64,000 nucleotides of DNA, taken from NCBI GenBank assembly GCA_026119855.1, contig JAOWBW010000087.1:1612001-1676000 (forward strand), given 5' to 3'. The notes below the pieces were generated by a model. That model was given only the letters and a program-made list of their open reading frames with translations. It searched no databases and was not told where the DNA came from. This document shows positions 31,927 through 45,000 of this stretch, one piece after another (the stretch's first letter is position 1; the number at the start of each line of letters is the position of its first letter). Made by a program: the position numbers and the translations under genes. The stretch is from Campanula takesimana. Lineage: Eukaryota > Streptophyta > Magnoliopsida > Asterales > Campanulaceae.

Positions 31927-34547
31927 GAATGATAATTAATGTATGCATGCAGATTCATTAGAAGTTCCAGCAAACTATTATCGCATAAGGATCGGTAGCT
32001 TGTGGCCTTGAACCTTCTTTAGTAAGATACTATCAGATATACTGGTCACTTGGTAGTGTGATGCTTTGAACCAATTGACTGTATCGTGTATACCGAGACA
32101 ATGGTATTTACACAATAATGATTCACTTTATTGTTCTCACGTTTTTGTCCATTTCGTCCCTAGATTGTATCTTAATTCATAAGTGTTCTTTTAGAAGCGA
32201 CCCTTATTATTTCTCACTTATATAGGTGATCTCATATGAAGAGTATCCTGCTACTCCACCATATATGTATAGGAATCATTAAAAGTTGAATAACTTACCC
32301 TTACCACTGTTGCAGGCACATATACTTGGAAGCTCTAGGAATGAGTATGAAACATGTTCCAACTGTTTCATCTCTAAACTTTCAAAACTTAGTTGTCTCT
32401 TTGAACCAAGGTCTTGGGATCTCCAATTCTCAAGGTTTAGTTTCCGCTAAGAAAGTTTCTTTAGTTGTGGATTTTAAACCCATTCTTCATAACAACTTAA
32501 ACATTTGATCTCTATTTATTCCTTTTGTAAGCTGATCCGCTAGATTATCCTTTGACTTTACATAATCAACAACGATAACTCCATTTGAGAACAATTGTCT
32601 AATGGTATTATGTCTACGACGAATGTGTCTAGACTTACCATTAAACATACTACTTTGTGCCCTTCCTATTGCCGACTGAGTATCACAGTGAATTGGCACA
32701 TCGGACACATGTTTATTCCAACAAGGAATATCTTCCAATAGATTCTTTATCCACTTAGCTTCTTCTCCAGCTTTGTCTAAGGCTATAAACTCAGATTCCA
32801 TCATTTTTCGAGCTATACAAGTTTGTTTGGATGATTTCCATGACACCGCTCCTCCACCTATTGTGAAAACATATCCACTTATGAATTTGGAGTCCTTTGT
32901 GTTAGATATCCAATTAGCATCACATTATCCTTCTAATACTTCTAGATATCTATTATAGAGTATCCCTCCCATAATTTATTGTAAACTTTAAGTATCTCAA
33001 TACTCTCGTTAATGCTTTCCAATGATCCTTACTAGGATTACTCGTGAATATTCTTAGTTTGCTCACTGAATATGCGATGTCTGGACGTGTAGAATTTGTT
33101 AGGTACATTAGACTTTCAATTATTCTAGCATATTCTAATTGAGAAACTGGTTCCCTTGATTTTTGACTAAATATAGAGTCAAGTCTACTGAGGTCTTAGC
33201 CGGAGAACTATCAATGACGTTGAACCTCCGGAGAACATTTTCAAGATAATGGGATTGTGACAGGAATATCCCTTCTGATGTTTTAGAAATCTTTATTCCT
33301 AGGATGACATCAGCGCCCATATCTTTCATGTCAAAATGCTTCTTTAACATGCCTTTAGTATTCATGATTAAACCATGAGTACTTCCCATTATCAACATGT
33401 CGTCTACATAAAGGAAGACTATCACAAATGAATTGGATGTCCTTTAATGTAGATACATTTGTCACATTCGTTTATCTTGAAACTATTTGACAAGATTGTT
33501 CGGTCAAACATCTCATGCCATTGCTTAGGTGTTTTTAGTCCATACAATGACTTTACAAGTTTGCACACATTTCGCTCTTTCCCAGGAACTACAAACCCTT
33601 CGGTTTGTTTCATATATCTCTTCTTCTAGCTCTCCATTTAAGAAAGCTTTCTTCATATCCATTTGATGTATCTCAAATTAATGCAATGCTGCAATAACAA
33701 TGAGAACGCGAATGGACGTGATTCTTGTAACAAGGGAATATGTATTGAAGAAATCATATCCTTCCTTCTGTTTAAACCCTTTGGTTACCAACCGGGTTTT
33801 AAACTTATCTATAGATCCATCATCCTTATACTATCTTTTAAGGATCCATTTGCAACCCAACGGGCAACTCCCAAGTATGATTATGCATAATGGACTCTAT
33901 CTCACTATTAATAGCTTCTTTCAAGAACGGCGCATCTGGACCAGATAAAGCTTCTTTAACAGTTGCTGGTTTTTTTTTTTTTTAAAAAAAAAAAACATAA
34001 ACGATAGAAAATCAGGCCAAAAGTCTTTTCCACTCTTTCCCTTTTGCTGCGTCTAGGTCCTTCATCTTCTTCTTGAGATGGACCGTTTGCAGTTTAATAA
34101 GTTCTCTTACTAGAACTTATTTCTTTCCTCTCCTTAGAAGGAAAAATATTCTCAAAGAATACAACATTCCTTGATTCTATTGTCATTCCTTCATTCATAT
34201 CCGGAATGTCTGATTTGTGCACTATCAGTCGATAGGCACTACTATTACTAACATACCCTATAAAAATGTAGTCAATAGTTTGTGGTCCAATCTTGACCTG
34301 TTTTGGCTTAGTTACTTTAACTTTATCCAAATACCCCCACACTTTAAGGTATTTATAAGAAGGGTTACGATTATGCCATAATTCGTAAGGAGCTTTATCT
34401 CTCCCTTTCATTGGTATCTTATTAAGAATGTAGTTTGCTGAAAGTATAGCTCCCCCCCCCCCTTCCCCACAAATTCTGGGGTAAGCCAGAGCTTATAATC
34501 ATCGCATTAATCATCTCTTTAAGGGTACGATTCTTGCGTTCAGCAAC
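31927..34547 (-). pseudogene. pol: Copia pol fragment: integrase end, RT, RNase H (unit A)
   Basis: From high to low coordinates: the integrase C-terminal region (34411-34094: YELWHNRNPSYKYLKVWGYL, then the FIGYVSNSSAYR region); reverse transcriptase pieces (33613-33422: CKLVKSLYGLKTPKQWHEMF; 33425-33135 with the catalytic YVDDMLIMGS); and RNase H (32846-32487: MESEFIALDKAGEEAKWIKN, HCDTQSAIGRAQSS, then NLADQLTKG). Frames are broken by shifts, for example just before YVDD near 33424. An 11-C run at about 34452-34462 replaces the usual coding sequence before AILSANYILNKIP and breaks the frame. The piece ends at the TCCATT junction at 34548, so the catalytic core of integrase, gag and 5' LTR are missing here. 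The family is copia, related to TNT1-type polyproteins. Confidence 0.85.
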
Positions 34548-34553
34548 TCCATT

Positions 34554-35338
34554 GGGCCAACCATGCTAGCTAGTGGTCAAGTGGGTTAATTTTGAGCTAG
34601 CTCAAAATTGACCCATGACCCGCGAAGGACAGAATGGGCGATTTAGGGCGCAGTTTGCACTTCGCACGTACGTATCAGTCGTTGGGAGCTGAGGAGCCTT
34701 AAATTTTTTACCAGCTCAACCGGGTGAGTGGCTCGGCTCGTGCGCATGGTTCGGCTAGGTTGACTCGGTTCGGTCAAGACAATGGTTGGACTGAGTCGAT
34801 CCGCGGATTGGATCCGTGCGTGTATCTGGGTGGTTCGCAACCCTTCGTATGGATGCGGGTCGGATCGATGTATCCATTGGCACTGGTTCGGATCGATTCG
34901 CTCAATCTGACTCATCGATCGGGTGCGATCGGACGGCCAAGATTCATCCGCCAGGAATTGTGTTTATTCCCTTAAAGGCACCTGCAACTCTTCAAATACT
35001 ATAAATACCCCATAGTCTGACACTCAATACACACCAACATTCCAGTTATCTTAGTGTTAAAGCATCCAGTTAGTTAGAGCATCTTAAAGCATTATTCCTC
35101 CTTCAAAGTTCAAAAGCCCAGACATCGTTAGTTCGTAGGGCTCTTGATCGGAAATGCTTCCATCAAGAGTCAAAAAGTCGTTTTATCTTATAAAAGGATT
35201 GCCGTTAGCCCGTTAGCACCAGAGCGGGGCAAATTCTTCTTACGTAGATTGTGTTTTACAAGACTTGACTTCTTTTTCCATCCCTTCTTTTTCCCCCATT
35301 TTCAATAAAACCATTTATTTGGAATATTTAAAATAACA
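34554..35338 (+). mobile_element. Plus-strand copia LTR, 5'-truncated (unit B)
   Basis: Copy of the LTR at 23898-25166 lacking its first 483 bp. It begins at the junction, GGGCCAACC right after TCCATT, and keeps the TATAAATA box and the GAGCTAGCTC palindrome (34588-34609). Confidence 0.85.
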
Positions 35339-35363
35339 GTTGTAAGAAGAATTCTTTGTTTTA

Positions 35364-35862
35364 TTGAGAATGGCTAACGATAATGATACTACCCAATCTT
35401 TTCGAGCTATTCCTAGTTGTACCCCTGATGCAACCAATCAAATTGTTACACCTACTTTTGCTCCGACTCACCCGGCACATGGTGAGAAACCAGCCAAATT
35501 TATTGGGTTGGATTTCAAAATCGAGTACGCCGGCTCAAAGAAATTTGTAGTCGGTAAGTACCTTGATTTTAAGATGGTTGACTCAAAATCCGTGTCTACC
35601 CAAGTTGATGAATTTCAGTTGATCCTTTATGGATTAACTGCTGAAGAAAATGGTTATGAATGAACCATTTCAGGTGGCATCAATCATTGAGAAGTTGCCA
35701 CCAGCCTGGAAGGACTTCAAGAATTATCTCAAACACAAGCGTAAAGAGATGACTCTAGAAGACCTGGTGATTCGTCTACATATAAAAAATAAGAACATGC
35801 ATGATGAAGCCAAGGCTAACAAAGACTTGGAACAAATAGGATCACGATGCACAACCTACGGC
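35364..35862 (+). pseudogene. Copia gag fragment (unit B)
   Basis: Same structure as the fragment in unit A: MANDNDTTQSFRAIPS start, the same internal deletion joining DFKIEY to AGSKKFVVGKYLDFK, a stop at 35661, and re-opening in another frame with KLPPAWKDFKNYLKHKR. It differs from A by a few substitutions (S to F, T to I, M to V), some shared with unit D. Confidence 0.75.
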
Positions 35863-35913
35863 AAGGGAATATCAACTGGCAATAAGTGTAGAGAATTTGT
35901 CGCAGCCTTCTGA

Positions 35914-37676
35914 TGTTGATAGTCCACCCCGCCCTCCCCGTGATCAACACTACTCACAATGTCTCGAATTAGAGAAAGAACATCCTCTTCATGTTCCATG
36001 CTCAAGGAAATAATCTGTTGACGAGGTCCTTGTTGTCTACAACATTTTTCTTTCAAAGAAAAAAACGAAAACGCACCCCATCTTTTGTAAAACTCAGAGA
36101 ATTTTTCCTCCCATCATAAACAACACCAAGATCAAATTGCCAAGGTCTACCCAACAAAATGTGTCATGCATTCATATCAACAATGTCACATAAGACCTTA
36201 TCTGTATAACGACCAATAGAAATAGGAATAAGACATTGTTCATGTACCTTGATTTTGCCGACATTACTAATCCACCCCACAGAATAAGGAGTAGGATGTG
36301 TGCGTACCTCAAGTTTCAACTCATCGACCAACGCACGTGACACCAAATTTTCGCTACTACCACTATCAACAATAATTGTAGAAGCAAAAGTATGTACCTT
36401 CCCATTGGTGAGAAAAATATTGTGCCGTTGCGGATCAGTTTCCTCGATTGGAGTAGTCAGCATAAGCTTGCGAACCACATAGGACGCATGATCATCACCA
36501 TCGTCTTCGTCATCAAGATTAGGGTCATAAACTACTTCTGGCTCCTCATCATCCTCGTCATCCTCAAGAAACCCATCACGTTCCACCATATGGACCCCTT
36601 TATCCTTACCACTAGTACAATTACTAGAGATATGACCCGGTTGACCACACTTAAAGCATTTATTCCCATGAGGCTTTGCATATGTATTAGCAGGATTGGG
36701 AACATTATTATTACGACGTACCAGTTGAGTCCTTGTGGCAATTGGTTGTTTCCCATCATCGTTCTTAGAACCTGCGGCCGGTGTTTGCTCTGAATCTTCA
36801 TCGTTAAGAACAACAGAATTTTTGGCTTGGGTACTAGAGGAAGATGCATCACCAAACTTATGAAAAGTTGTAGGGGAACGAAAAGAAGAGGCCAATTGAG
36901 TCTCTACCTTTTTTTTTCTCTAGTAATAGTCTCATTCATCACGAACGAAGAAAACAATTCTACTTGATTTTTGATACCAAGACGAAGACCTCCAATAAAC
37001 CTTGAAACCTGTTGTGCTTCCGTTTCATATAAATCCACCCTTACAGATATGGCTAAGAAATCATGAACATATTCCTCCACTGTACGACTTCCCTGTTTAC
37101 AATTAAGGAGTTTGGTGTAGAGGACGTGCTCATAATCATCAGGCAAGAAACGACCCCGCAACTCCTGTTTCATATCTCTCCATGTACGAATAGGTGGTTC
37201 ATTAGTACGAGCTCTTAATCTTGCCAATTGTCCCCACCATGTAGAAGCTCCACCCTGCAATTTGTAGGCTACGTAAGGAACCTTTCGTTCCTCCTCAACT
37301 TGCATCAAGTCAAAGAATTTTTTGAGCTCTGCAAGCCAATCCATAAAATCCTCAACCGAAAAATCACCGTTAAATGATGGAATATTTGCCCGAATTTTAG
37401 GGCGTGGGGGTGCTCCCATGACCCCTCATCACGATTATTACGGTTAACTCTACCGTACGGATCAACGTGACGGAGATTTTCCTCACGCGCGCCGTTTCGG
37501 TTTCTGGGGTTGACATCACCACCTCCACCAACTGCTAAACGCCCCATTGTTGCCATAAGCTCCGCAAATTGCGCTGCTTGCTGCGCCTGCTGTGCTGCTT
37601 GGGCCGCCAAGAGTGCATCTTGACGCGTTGCTTGTTACTCCAACAGGCGTGTAAGAGCCGCGATATTAGCATTCAT
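35914..37676 (-). pseudogene. Ty3/gypsy gag-protease pseudogene (unit B)
   Basis: Copy of the pseudogene in A, with the shared premature TAA (37637-37635) and the shared frame shift near 37418. Two further lesions are private to B. A 2-bp deletion next to a T run near 36917 splits the gag core (37419-36904) from the knuckle-protease part (36895-36164), and a TGA at about 36163 follows DIVDMNA where A and D read Cys. The CCHC knuckle and DSGSS motif are otherwise intact. Confidence 0.85.
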
Positions 37677-37746
37677 GGTGTGTGTGTCCTCGTTGTTTCC
37701 TACACCGTCAACCATCGTCCAAGGATCGTCCTTTTCTGATACCAAC

Positions 37747-38222
37747 TGATGTAAAACGCAGCGGAATGATAAATATTAATTGATCGAAATCAATTAATCT
37801 GCAAGGAATTAAAATTCCCAAGAAGAATTTCAAAGAAATTCTTGAACAAGAAATAAAGGAGGTTAAAGAAAAAGAGATAAACAATTGCAAAGCAATTCTG
37901 AAATTAATAATAATCAACTTGTCCCAAATAAAAGACTACAAAGAGTATTAATACTAAAACCAAAAGAAAACCCTAACTTAAAAGGAATTCAAAATTAAAA
38001 AGGAATAATAATCTCAAAACCCGGAAAGAATAGCAGAATACGGAAACTAAATATTCGACTTTGCTGCCGGACACGATCGTGCTTGAAAAGAAGCACGGTC
38101 GTGCGTTTGATGTCGTGAAGCACTTCCTTCAGCCGAAATTGCGCACGGTCGTGCGTTGATCTGGGCACGGCCGTGCCGTTTCGGTCAAGCTGGTCTTGAG
38201 CCTGGCCTTGGCGTTCTTGCAC
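37747..38222 (-). mobile_element. Gypsy 5' LTR, 3' portion (unit B)
   Basis: Copy of 27574-28050 with the same four CACG(G/A)(T/C)CGTGC near-palindromes. The truncated MITE follows at 38223-38380. Confidence 0.6.
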
Positions 38223-38380
38223 TTCATCAGAAAAGTAAAGTGGGAAAGAGAAAGTGGGTAGGGAGTTTTTGTTGTGAGAATGACACCCACTTTCCATTTT
38301 AGGTAATAAAGCAAAGTAAGAACCTTAAATTGGGACAGACTAAAAAGGAAAGTAAGAACCTTAAAGTGGGACAGAGGGAG
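38223..38380. mobile_element. Truncated Stowaway MITE (unit B)
   Basis: Copy of 28051-28208, ending GGGACAGAGGGAG before TA. The A-run lengths that follow differ from unit A. Confidence 0.75.
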
Positions 38381-38544
38381 TAGTAACTATTACTTTTGAC
38401 AAACCGAAAAAAAAAAACTATAAAAATTTTAAAAAAGCAAAAAAAAAAAAAAAAAAAATGGGCCTATGAGAGGCTGCCACATGGCAGGATCGCCCCCCAT
38501 GTGTCATGGAGCCGGTTCGTGGGTCGGGTCGGGCGGGTAAAAAA

Positions 38545-40403
38545 GGCGGATCTAGGATTTAAGGTCAGGGGGTCAAAATTTTACGGGACATTTTTTTTTT
38601 TAAATGCTCTATTAAAGACAAATTAACCGGACTTAAAGATACCGTTCTTATGAAGTCGTAAGAACCATTGAGAGCCCTTAAAATGTTCTCCTCCTCCATT
38701 GAACTACACAAAAAGATAGGTTTCACCGTATTTACCCATGCCATGCACTTGTTTTCTAGCAGTAAACATGTTGCCTAGTAGATACGTTGCGTGCTTCTAA
38801 TTTCCTTAAATCCCTGCATGTTAAGGAAAAGAAAAGAAAATAAAAAATTTAACTAGGAAGATCTACTAATGGAAAATTTAGTAGTGAAGTTCTGTTTACT
38901 TCATCAGAATACTAAAAACTTCATTTCCTCCCTCTTCCAAAACAACAGTCTATATTTTAAACCCTTTAATCATGTGTAGTGCATACAGCCCTGGGACCGG
39001 AGGGGTAACAGTATTAGCTATGTTAAGACCAATTGGTACGGAAAACTCAATTCCATCATGGTTCAAACTCGAACCACTTTTGGACAAACGGTTTGTGACC
39101 CGAGTTAACGAGGTCTTCCATGGTGATTGAACTAGTCCCCTATATTTTTGAAGGAAAAAAGGAAGTAAGCTCGAAGGTCAAGTTTCCAGTAGGTTCACAT
39201 AGGAAACCTGCAACTTGCGTCTACCAAAACAAATATGTTCAGCAAGACTGACAATCAAAACAAATTTGTTGGGCCATTTGTCAACTACAAGAGTTCTAAT
39301 AGTACTCCCTCTGTTCTAAAATGGTCTTCCTATTTGCCATTTCGCATTGTCCCAAAAAGTTCTTCCAATTTCTACAATTTGTGCTTAAAAGTGCATAAAC
39401 AAAACATGGTTAGTGAAGCAAGTGTTCATATTTTTAAAAAGTTTGAATAGTCAAATGGCTAGATCATTTTGAGACGGAGAGAGTATTACAAAGATAATAC
39501 CAATTGGTGATTTGATTGTTTCAACTGTACTAATACAAGCAACATAGCCAACACCTAAAATCCGAATCCCAATTCACCAATACCACATAGAATAAGCATA
39601 ATCAACCTAATTCAACTAAACAGTAATCATTCGTGATCAACTATGTTTCATTATTTGAAACTGTGCATTTTTTTTATTTTTATTTTTTAAAGGACTATTG
39701 CTGAAATTGTTAAAAAAAATATTGCTGAAAATGTTAATAACTTACCAAATAAAACTACATAATCTAAACAATAAATCAGTTCTAATGTTAATGAAATTCC
39801 AAAAGAGAAAGGGAAGGCATCTGGCATCATCCTAAGTGGGGTAACTCTGAAATTTTGGCATAACAAGGAATTGAAGCAAGTGGAATTTGCTTTCAAATAC
39901 TCCAGCTATAGATTCAAGAAAGCTAAAATTGAATTATTAAGAGAAAACTAAAACCCTAACTTTTTTGGGATTCAGAAATTTTGGGATTTTTGGATTTGAG
40001 ATTAGATACTGAGAAGAGGCGAATAGCCGATAAAGGGAGAGAAAAAGATACCTGTTCAAATCGGAAAAAATGGTGGTGGCGGCGCCGGTGCAATTGTCTC
40101 TCCGATTTGTCTCCTCAACTCACAATCGTAAAATGGCAAAAGGGAAAACAGGAAAATGAACCCAAACAGCGAACGGCAAACTAAATTAATAACTGAAGGT
40201 CTGTTGGGTAAATTTACTTTATATATCTAGGGTTTAATGTAAAAATTGAGGGGGTCAATGATATTTTTTCAAGGGGGTCAATGGTAATTTTTCAGGGGGG
40301 TCAGAGTCAAAATCTCAAAAAATTTAAGGGGTTAAAGTGGGGATAAACGGAAAAGTCAGGGGGGTCAATTGACCCCCTCCTCTCCAACGTACATCCGCCC
40401 CTG
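38545..40403. mobile_element. hAT-like element with internal Stowaway MITE (unit B)
   Basis: Copy of 28373-30231. The internal MITE is at 39305-39483. It shares several substitutions with unit D against A, for example TCTCCTCAACTC near 40110 where A has TCTGCTCAACTC. Confidence 0.6.
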
Positions 40404-40769
40404 CATGAGACGAGTTTTTCATGTTCTCACCTAAGTTTTTGTCTTTATCAATTATACCAAGGGAAGGAGAGTTGAAAATTTAGGAGACAACGGTTGAAGT
40501 ACATTTTCTGTAAACTGTTATATACTGATGAGAGACTAACAAAAGCATTTTGCTGTCCACGCCAATGATTTATTCTTTTCAAAAAGTCAAGCTGCGGGAA
40601 TCAAACTTTATCATTTTTATGTTTCCTTTATCCATGTCCATATCAATGTCTGTCTGTGGGTGAAGCTGACTATCCAATATCCATACTGACAATCAGTATA
40701 CTATTAGGTCTTTTTTTTTTCTTCAAAATATTACTTTGCAATCATATATTAAATAAGTTGTTCTTATGA

Positions 40770-41198
40770 AAAACTTGTTTTACACTAAGAAATGGAATAA
40801 CAGGTTTTTCGTAATTACCTGCACTAATTATCATATACATGTTTTAATATATCACTAATAAAACATTCAAACAATCACTTTTATTGGTAGTGTTAAAGAT
40901 TGCCGATTGTACTGTTTTCTTGTTCTAATGTTAAAAAGTGTCGGTTGTAGTATTGAAACATGCCTCTTACAATATCAAAGAGTGTCAGTTGTGTTTTTAT
41001 AAGTTCCGAGACAAGTGCTTGCACTAGTGTTAACAAGTGTAGCGTGCAGTATATAAAAATGCCTCCTACAGTCATAAAGTGTCTGGTGGGTTTCTATAAG
41101 TTCTGGTTTACAACAATGCCACCACGCCTTGTAAGAACGTTTCACTTATTTACAGAAATGTCACCCCCGCATTTTGAAAATACGAAACAGGATTTTTC
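40770..41198. mobile_element. Foldback element remnant (unit B)
   Basis: Copy of 30598-31025. It reads AAAACTTGTTTTACAC where A has AAAATTGTTTTACAC, and the same variant is present in D. Confidence 0.6.
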
Positions 41199-41282
41199 GG
41201 AGATTTCACATATTAAATTAAGTGTCTGAATTCCAGTTTAACCATATTAATATACTGTACTGATCATCAATTTGGATAGTCA

Positions 41283-42088
41283 TGTTTTTCTTTGCGAAAG
41301 CAAACAATACATTGCTTGCATTAATAAAATGTAGGAAGACAGCGCTCTACAACAGTAATCTCATTTTTTTTTACAAAAAACGTACAATCTTTAAGAAACC
41401 GTTCGCGGCGGAACCTAAAACATCTCGTATAATGATGTATAACCCTAAACCAAATATCCGACGAATGTCTTTACATACAATGAATAGTGACTGACGAATG
41501 CCTTTACATACAATGAATAGTGACGCATAAATGCTTCTCCATGCAAAACTTGGACCTGACCCAATACCGGCCTTCAGAAAACTCCCACACGGGAAAATTT
41601 TGGTTCTGAGGACATGACAAACTAACACATTTGGGCCGACAACAAGTGTCAAACCAAGCATGTGAATCATTCCGCCCTTCACGCCGCTTCGCGGGTCATG
41701 GGTCAATTTTGAGCTAGCTCAAAATTAACCCACTTGATCACTAGCTAGCATAGTTGGCCCAATGGACCACTAGCTTGCATGGTTGGAAGCCCACACTTGA
41801 TTGGTACCTCTTTAGATGAGTTATATTAAATACTCTCATCATTTCTTTTTCTAGCCAATGTGGGATATGGCTTTCCATATCCCCTAAACTCTTCATTCAC
41901 CACTATCAAGCTGCACTCTTTAGTCATTAATTTCTCATTCACTCGGAAATGAGTTTGAGAAAATAAATGCATTTTCCTAATCTACACTAAATGTGGATTT
42001 TAATTTTGCAACTTAATTTGTTTAATATAAAATTAAACTCATTTGGAATTTAGGTCAAAACATGTTTTTGCAATACCCATTTCCAACA
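41283..42088 (-). mobile_element. Copia 3' LTR, minus strand (unit B)
   Basis: Copy of 31110-31915, adjoining the polypurine tract at 42089-42097. Here it is the 3' LTR of the longest copia remnant in the window. The matching 5' LTR is missing to the right of 45307. Confidence 0.75.
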
Positions 42089-42099
42089 ATCCCCCACAT

Positions 42100-45000
42100 G
42101 AATGATAATTAATGTATGCATGCAGATTCATTAGAAGTTCCAGCAAACTATTATCGCATAAGGATCGGTAGCTTGTGGCCTTGAACCTTCTTTAGTAAGA
42201 TACTATCAGATATACTGGTCACTTGGTAGTGTGATGCTTTGAACCAATTGACTGTATCGTGTATACCGAGACAATGGTATTTACACAATAATGATTCACT
42301 TTATTGTTCTCACGTTTTTGTCCATTTCGTCCCTAGATTGTATCTTAATTCATAAGTGTTCTTTTAGAAGCGACCCTTATTATTTCTCATTTATATAGGT
42401 GATCTCATATGAAGAGTATCCTGCTACTCCACCATATAGGTATAGGAATCATGAAAAGTTGAATAACTTACCCTTACCACTGTTGCAGGCACATATACTT
42501 GGAAGCTCTAGGAATGAGTATGAAACATGTTCCAAGTGTTTCATCTCTAAACTTTCAAAACTTAGTTGTCTCTTTGAACCAAGGTCTTGGGATCTCCAAT
42601 TCTCAAGGTTTAGTTTCCGCTAAGAAAGTTTCTTTAGTTGTGGATTTTAAACCCATTCTTCATAACAACTTAAACATTTGATCTCTATTTATTCCTTTTG
42701 TAAGCTGATCCGCTAGATTATCCTTTGACTTTACATAATCAACAACGATAACTCCATTTGAGAACAATTGTCTAATGGTATTATGTCTACGACGAACGTG
42801 TCTAGACTTACCATTAAACATACTACTTTGTGCCCTTCCTATTGCCGACTGAGTATCACAGTGAATTGGCACATCGGACACATGTTTATTCCAACAAGGA
42901 ATATCTTCCAATAGATTCTTTATCCACTTAGCTTCTTCTCCAGCTTTGTCTAAGGCTATAAACTCAGATTCCATCATTTTTCGAGCTATACAAGTTTGTT
43001 TGGATGATTTCCATGACACCGCTCCTCCACCTATTGTGAAAACATATCCACTTATGAATTTGGAGTCCTTTGTGTTAGATATCCAATTAGCATCACATTA
43101 TCCTTCTAATACTTCTAGATATCTATTATAGAGTATCCCTCCCATAATTTATTGTAAACTTTAAGAAAGCTTTCTTCATATCCATTTGATGTATCTCAAA
43201 TTAATGCAATGCTGCAATAACAATGAGAACGCGAATGGACGTGATTCTTGTAACAAGGGAATATGTATTGAAGAAATCATATCCTTCCTTCTGTTTAAAC
43301 CCTTTGGTTACCAACCGGGTTTAAACTAGATAGATCCATCATCTCAAATTAATAATGCTGCAATAACAATTTTAACAAGGGAATCATATCCTTCCTTCTG
43401 TTTAAACCCTTTGGTTACCAACCCTTATCTATAGATCCATCATCCTTATACTATCTTTTAAGGATCCATTTGCAACTCCCAAGTATGATTATGCATAATG
43501 GACTCTATCTCACTATTAATAGCTTCTTTCAAGAACGGCGCTTCTGGACCAGATAAAGCTTCTTTAACTCTGGTTTGTTTTTTTTTAAAAAAAAAAAAAA
43601 ACATAAACGATAGAAAATCAGGCCAAAAGTCTTTTCCACTCTTGCCCTTTTGCTGCGTCTAGGTCCTTCATCTTCTTCTTGAGATGGACCGTTTGCAGTT
43701 TAATAAGTTCTCTTACTAGAACTTATTTCTTTCCTCTCCTTAGAAGGAAAAATATTCTCAAAGAATACAACATTCCTTGATTCTATTGTCATTCCTTCAT
43801 TCATATCCGGAATGTCTGATTTGTGCACTATCAGTCGATAGGCACTACTATTACTAACATACCCTATAAAAATGTAGTCAATAGTTTGTGGTCCAATCTT
43901 GACCTGTTTTGGCTTAGTTACTTTAACTTTATCCAAATACCCCCACACTTTAAGGTATTTATAAGAAGGGTTACGATTATGCCATAATTCGTAAGGAGTT
44001 TTATCTCTCCCTTTCATTGGTATCTTATTAAGAATGTAGTTTGCTGAAAGTATAGCTCCCCCCCCCCCCCTTCCCACAAATTCTGGGGTAAGCCAGAGCT
44101 TATAATCATCGCATTAATCATCTCTTTAAGGGTACGATTCTTGCGTTCAGCAACTCCATTAGACTGAGGTGAATACGGACCGAGCTGTCGTTTGATGAAT
44201 AATGCCAGATTCCCAGTATATATCTTAAAATGGCGCAACATATTCTCCCCCTCTATCACTTCAAATCTTCTTAATTTTTACATTAAGTTGATTCTCCACT
44301 TCATTTTTATAAGTATGGAAAGCCTCTAAGGCTTCATTCTTACTTTTCAGTAGATATACATTACCATATCTTGTGCAATCATCTATAAATGTAACAAAAT
44401 ACTTTTTCCCACCTCGAGTTTGCACAAATTTTAGATCATAAATATCTGTGTGAACTAATTCAAGAGGTGTAGTATTTCTTACTACCAAGTGAAATGGTGC
44501 CTTAGCCATTTTAGCTTCAACGCAAATTTCACACTTGTCAGTTGAATCAAATTTAGATATTGATTCTTGCTTCACTAACCTCTTAATTGTGTTGAAATTT
44601 ACGCGACCTAATCTATCATGCCATAAATTAGGGCTATCTAACAAGTAAACATAAGAAACATCATTTTTATTCTTCGCCTTTGGGCGGATAACATTTATTA
44701 CATTCATATTGAAAAGGCCTTTACTAAAGTAGCCTTTACCAAGGAACATACCATTCTTGGTCAATACAAACTTATCAGATTCAAAAACTAGTCTAAATCC
44801 AGCCTTGCTTAACAGTGAGCCGGAAACCAGGTTCTTGCGGATGTCAGGGACATGTAGCGCATCCACTAGAATCAACTCTTTGCCCAAGGTCATATTTAGC
44901 ACGACCTTTTCAAGTCCCACAACCTCGGAAGTAGCGAAGTTTCCCATATACAACTTTCATCTGGTGATGGGAGTATAGGTTGAGAAGCTCTCCTTATCAG

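Larger units (their letters stand above)
24376..34547 (+). repeat. Composite repeat unit A (10,172 bp)
   Basis: First copy of the composite unit. It runs from TCCATT inside the plus-strand copia LTR to the base before TCCATT inside the minus-strand copia integrase region at 34548. Contents in order: rest of the LTR, copia gag fragment, minus-strand gypsy gag-protease pseudogene and LTR fragment, MITE fragment, hAT-like element with an internal MITE, foldback remnant, and minus-strand copia LTR and pol. The left flank (23898-24375) is the intact start of the LTR, which marks A as the original left end. Confidence 0.9.
34548..44160 (+). repeat. Composite repeat unit B (9,613 bp)
   Basis: Second copy, in direct tandem with A at an offset of 10,172-10,173 bp and nearly identical apart from scattered substitutions and small indels. 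It is shorter because of a deletion of about 650 bp in the copia RT region (at 43163), partly offset by a scrambled insertion of about 100 bp (43320-43425). At its right end TCCATT (44155-44160) is followed by AGACTGAGG, the normal continuation of the copia element, so B carries the original right flank. Confidence 0.9.
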
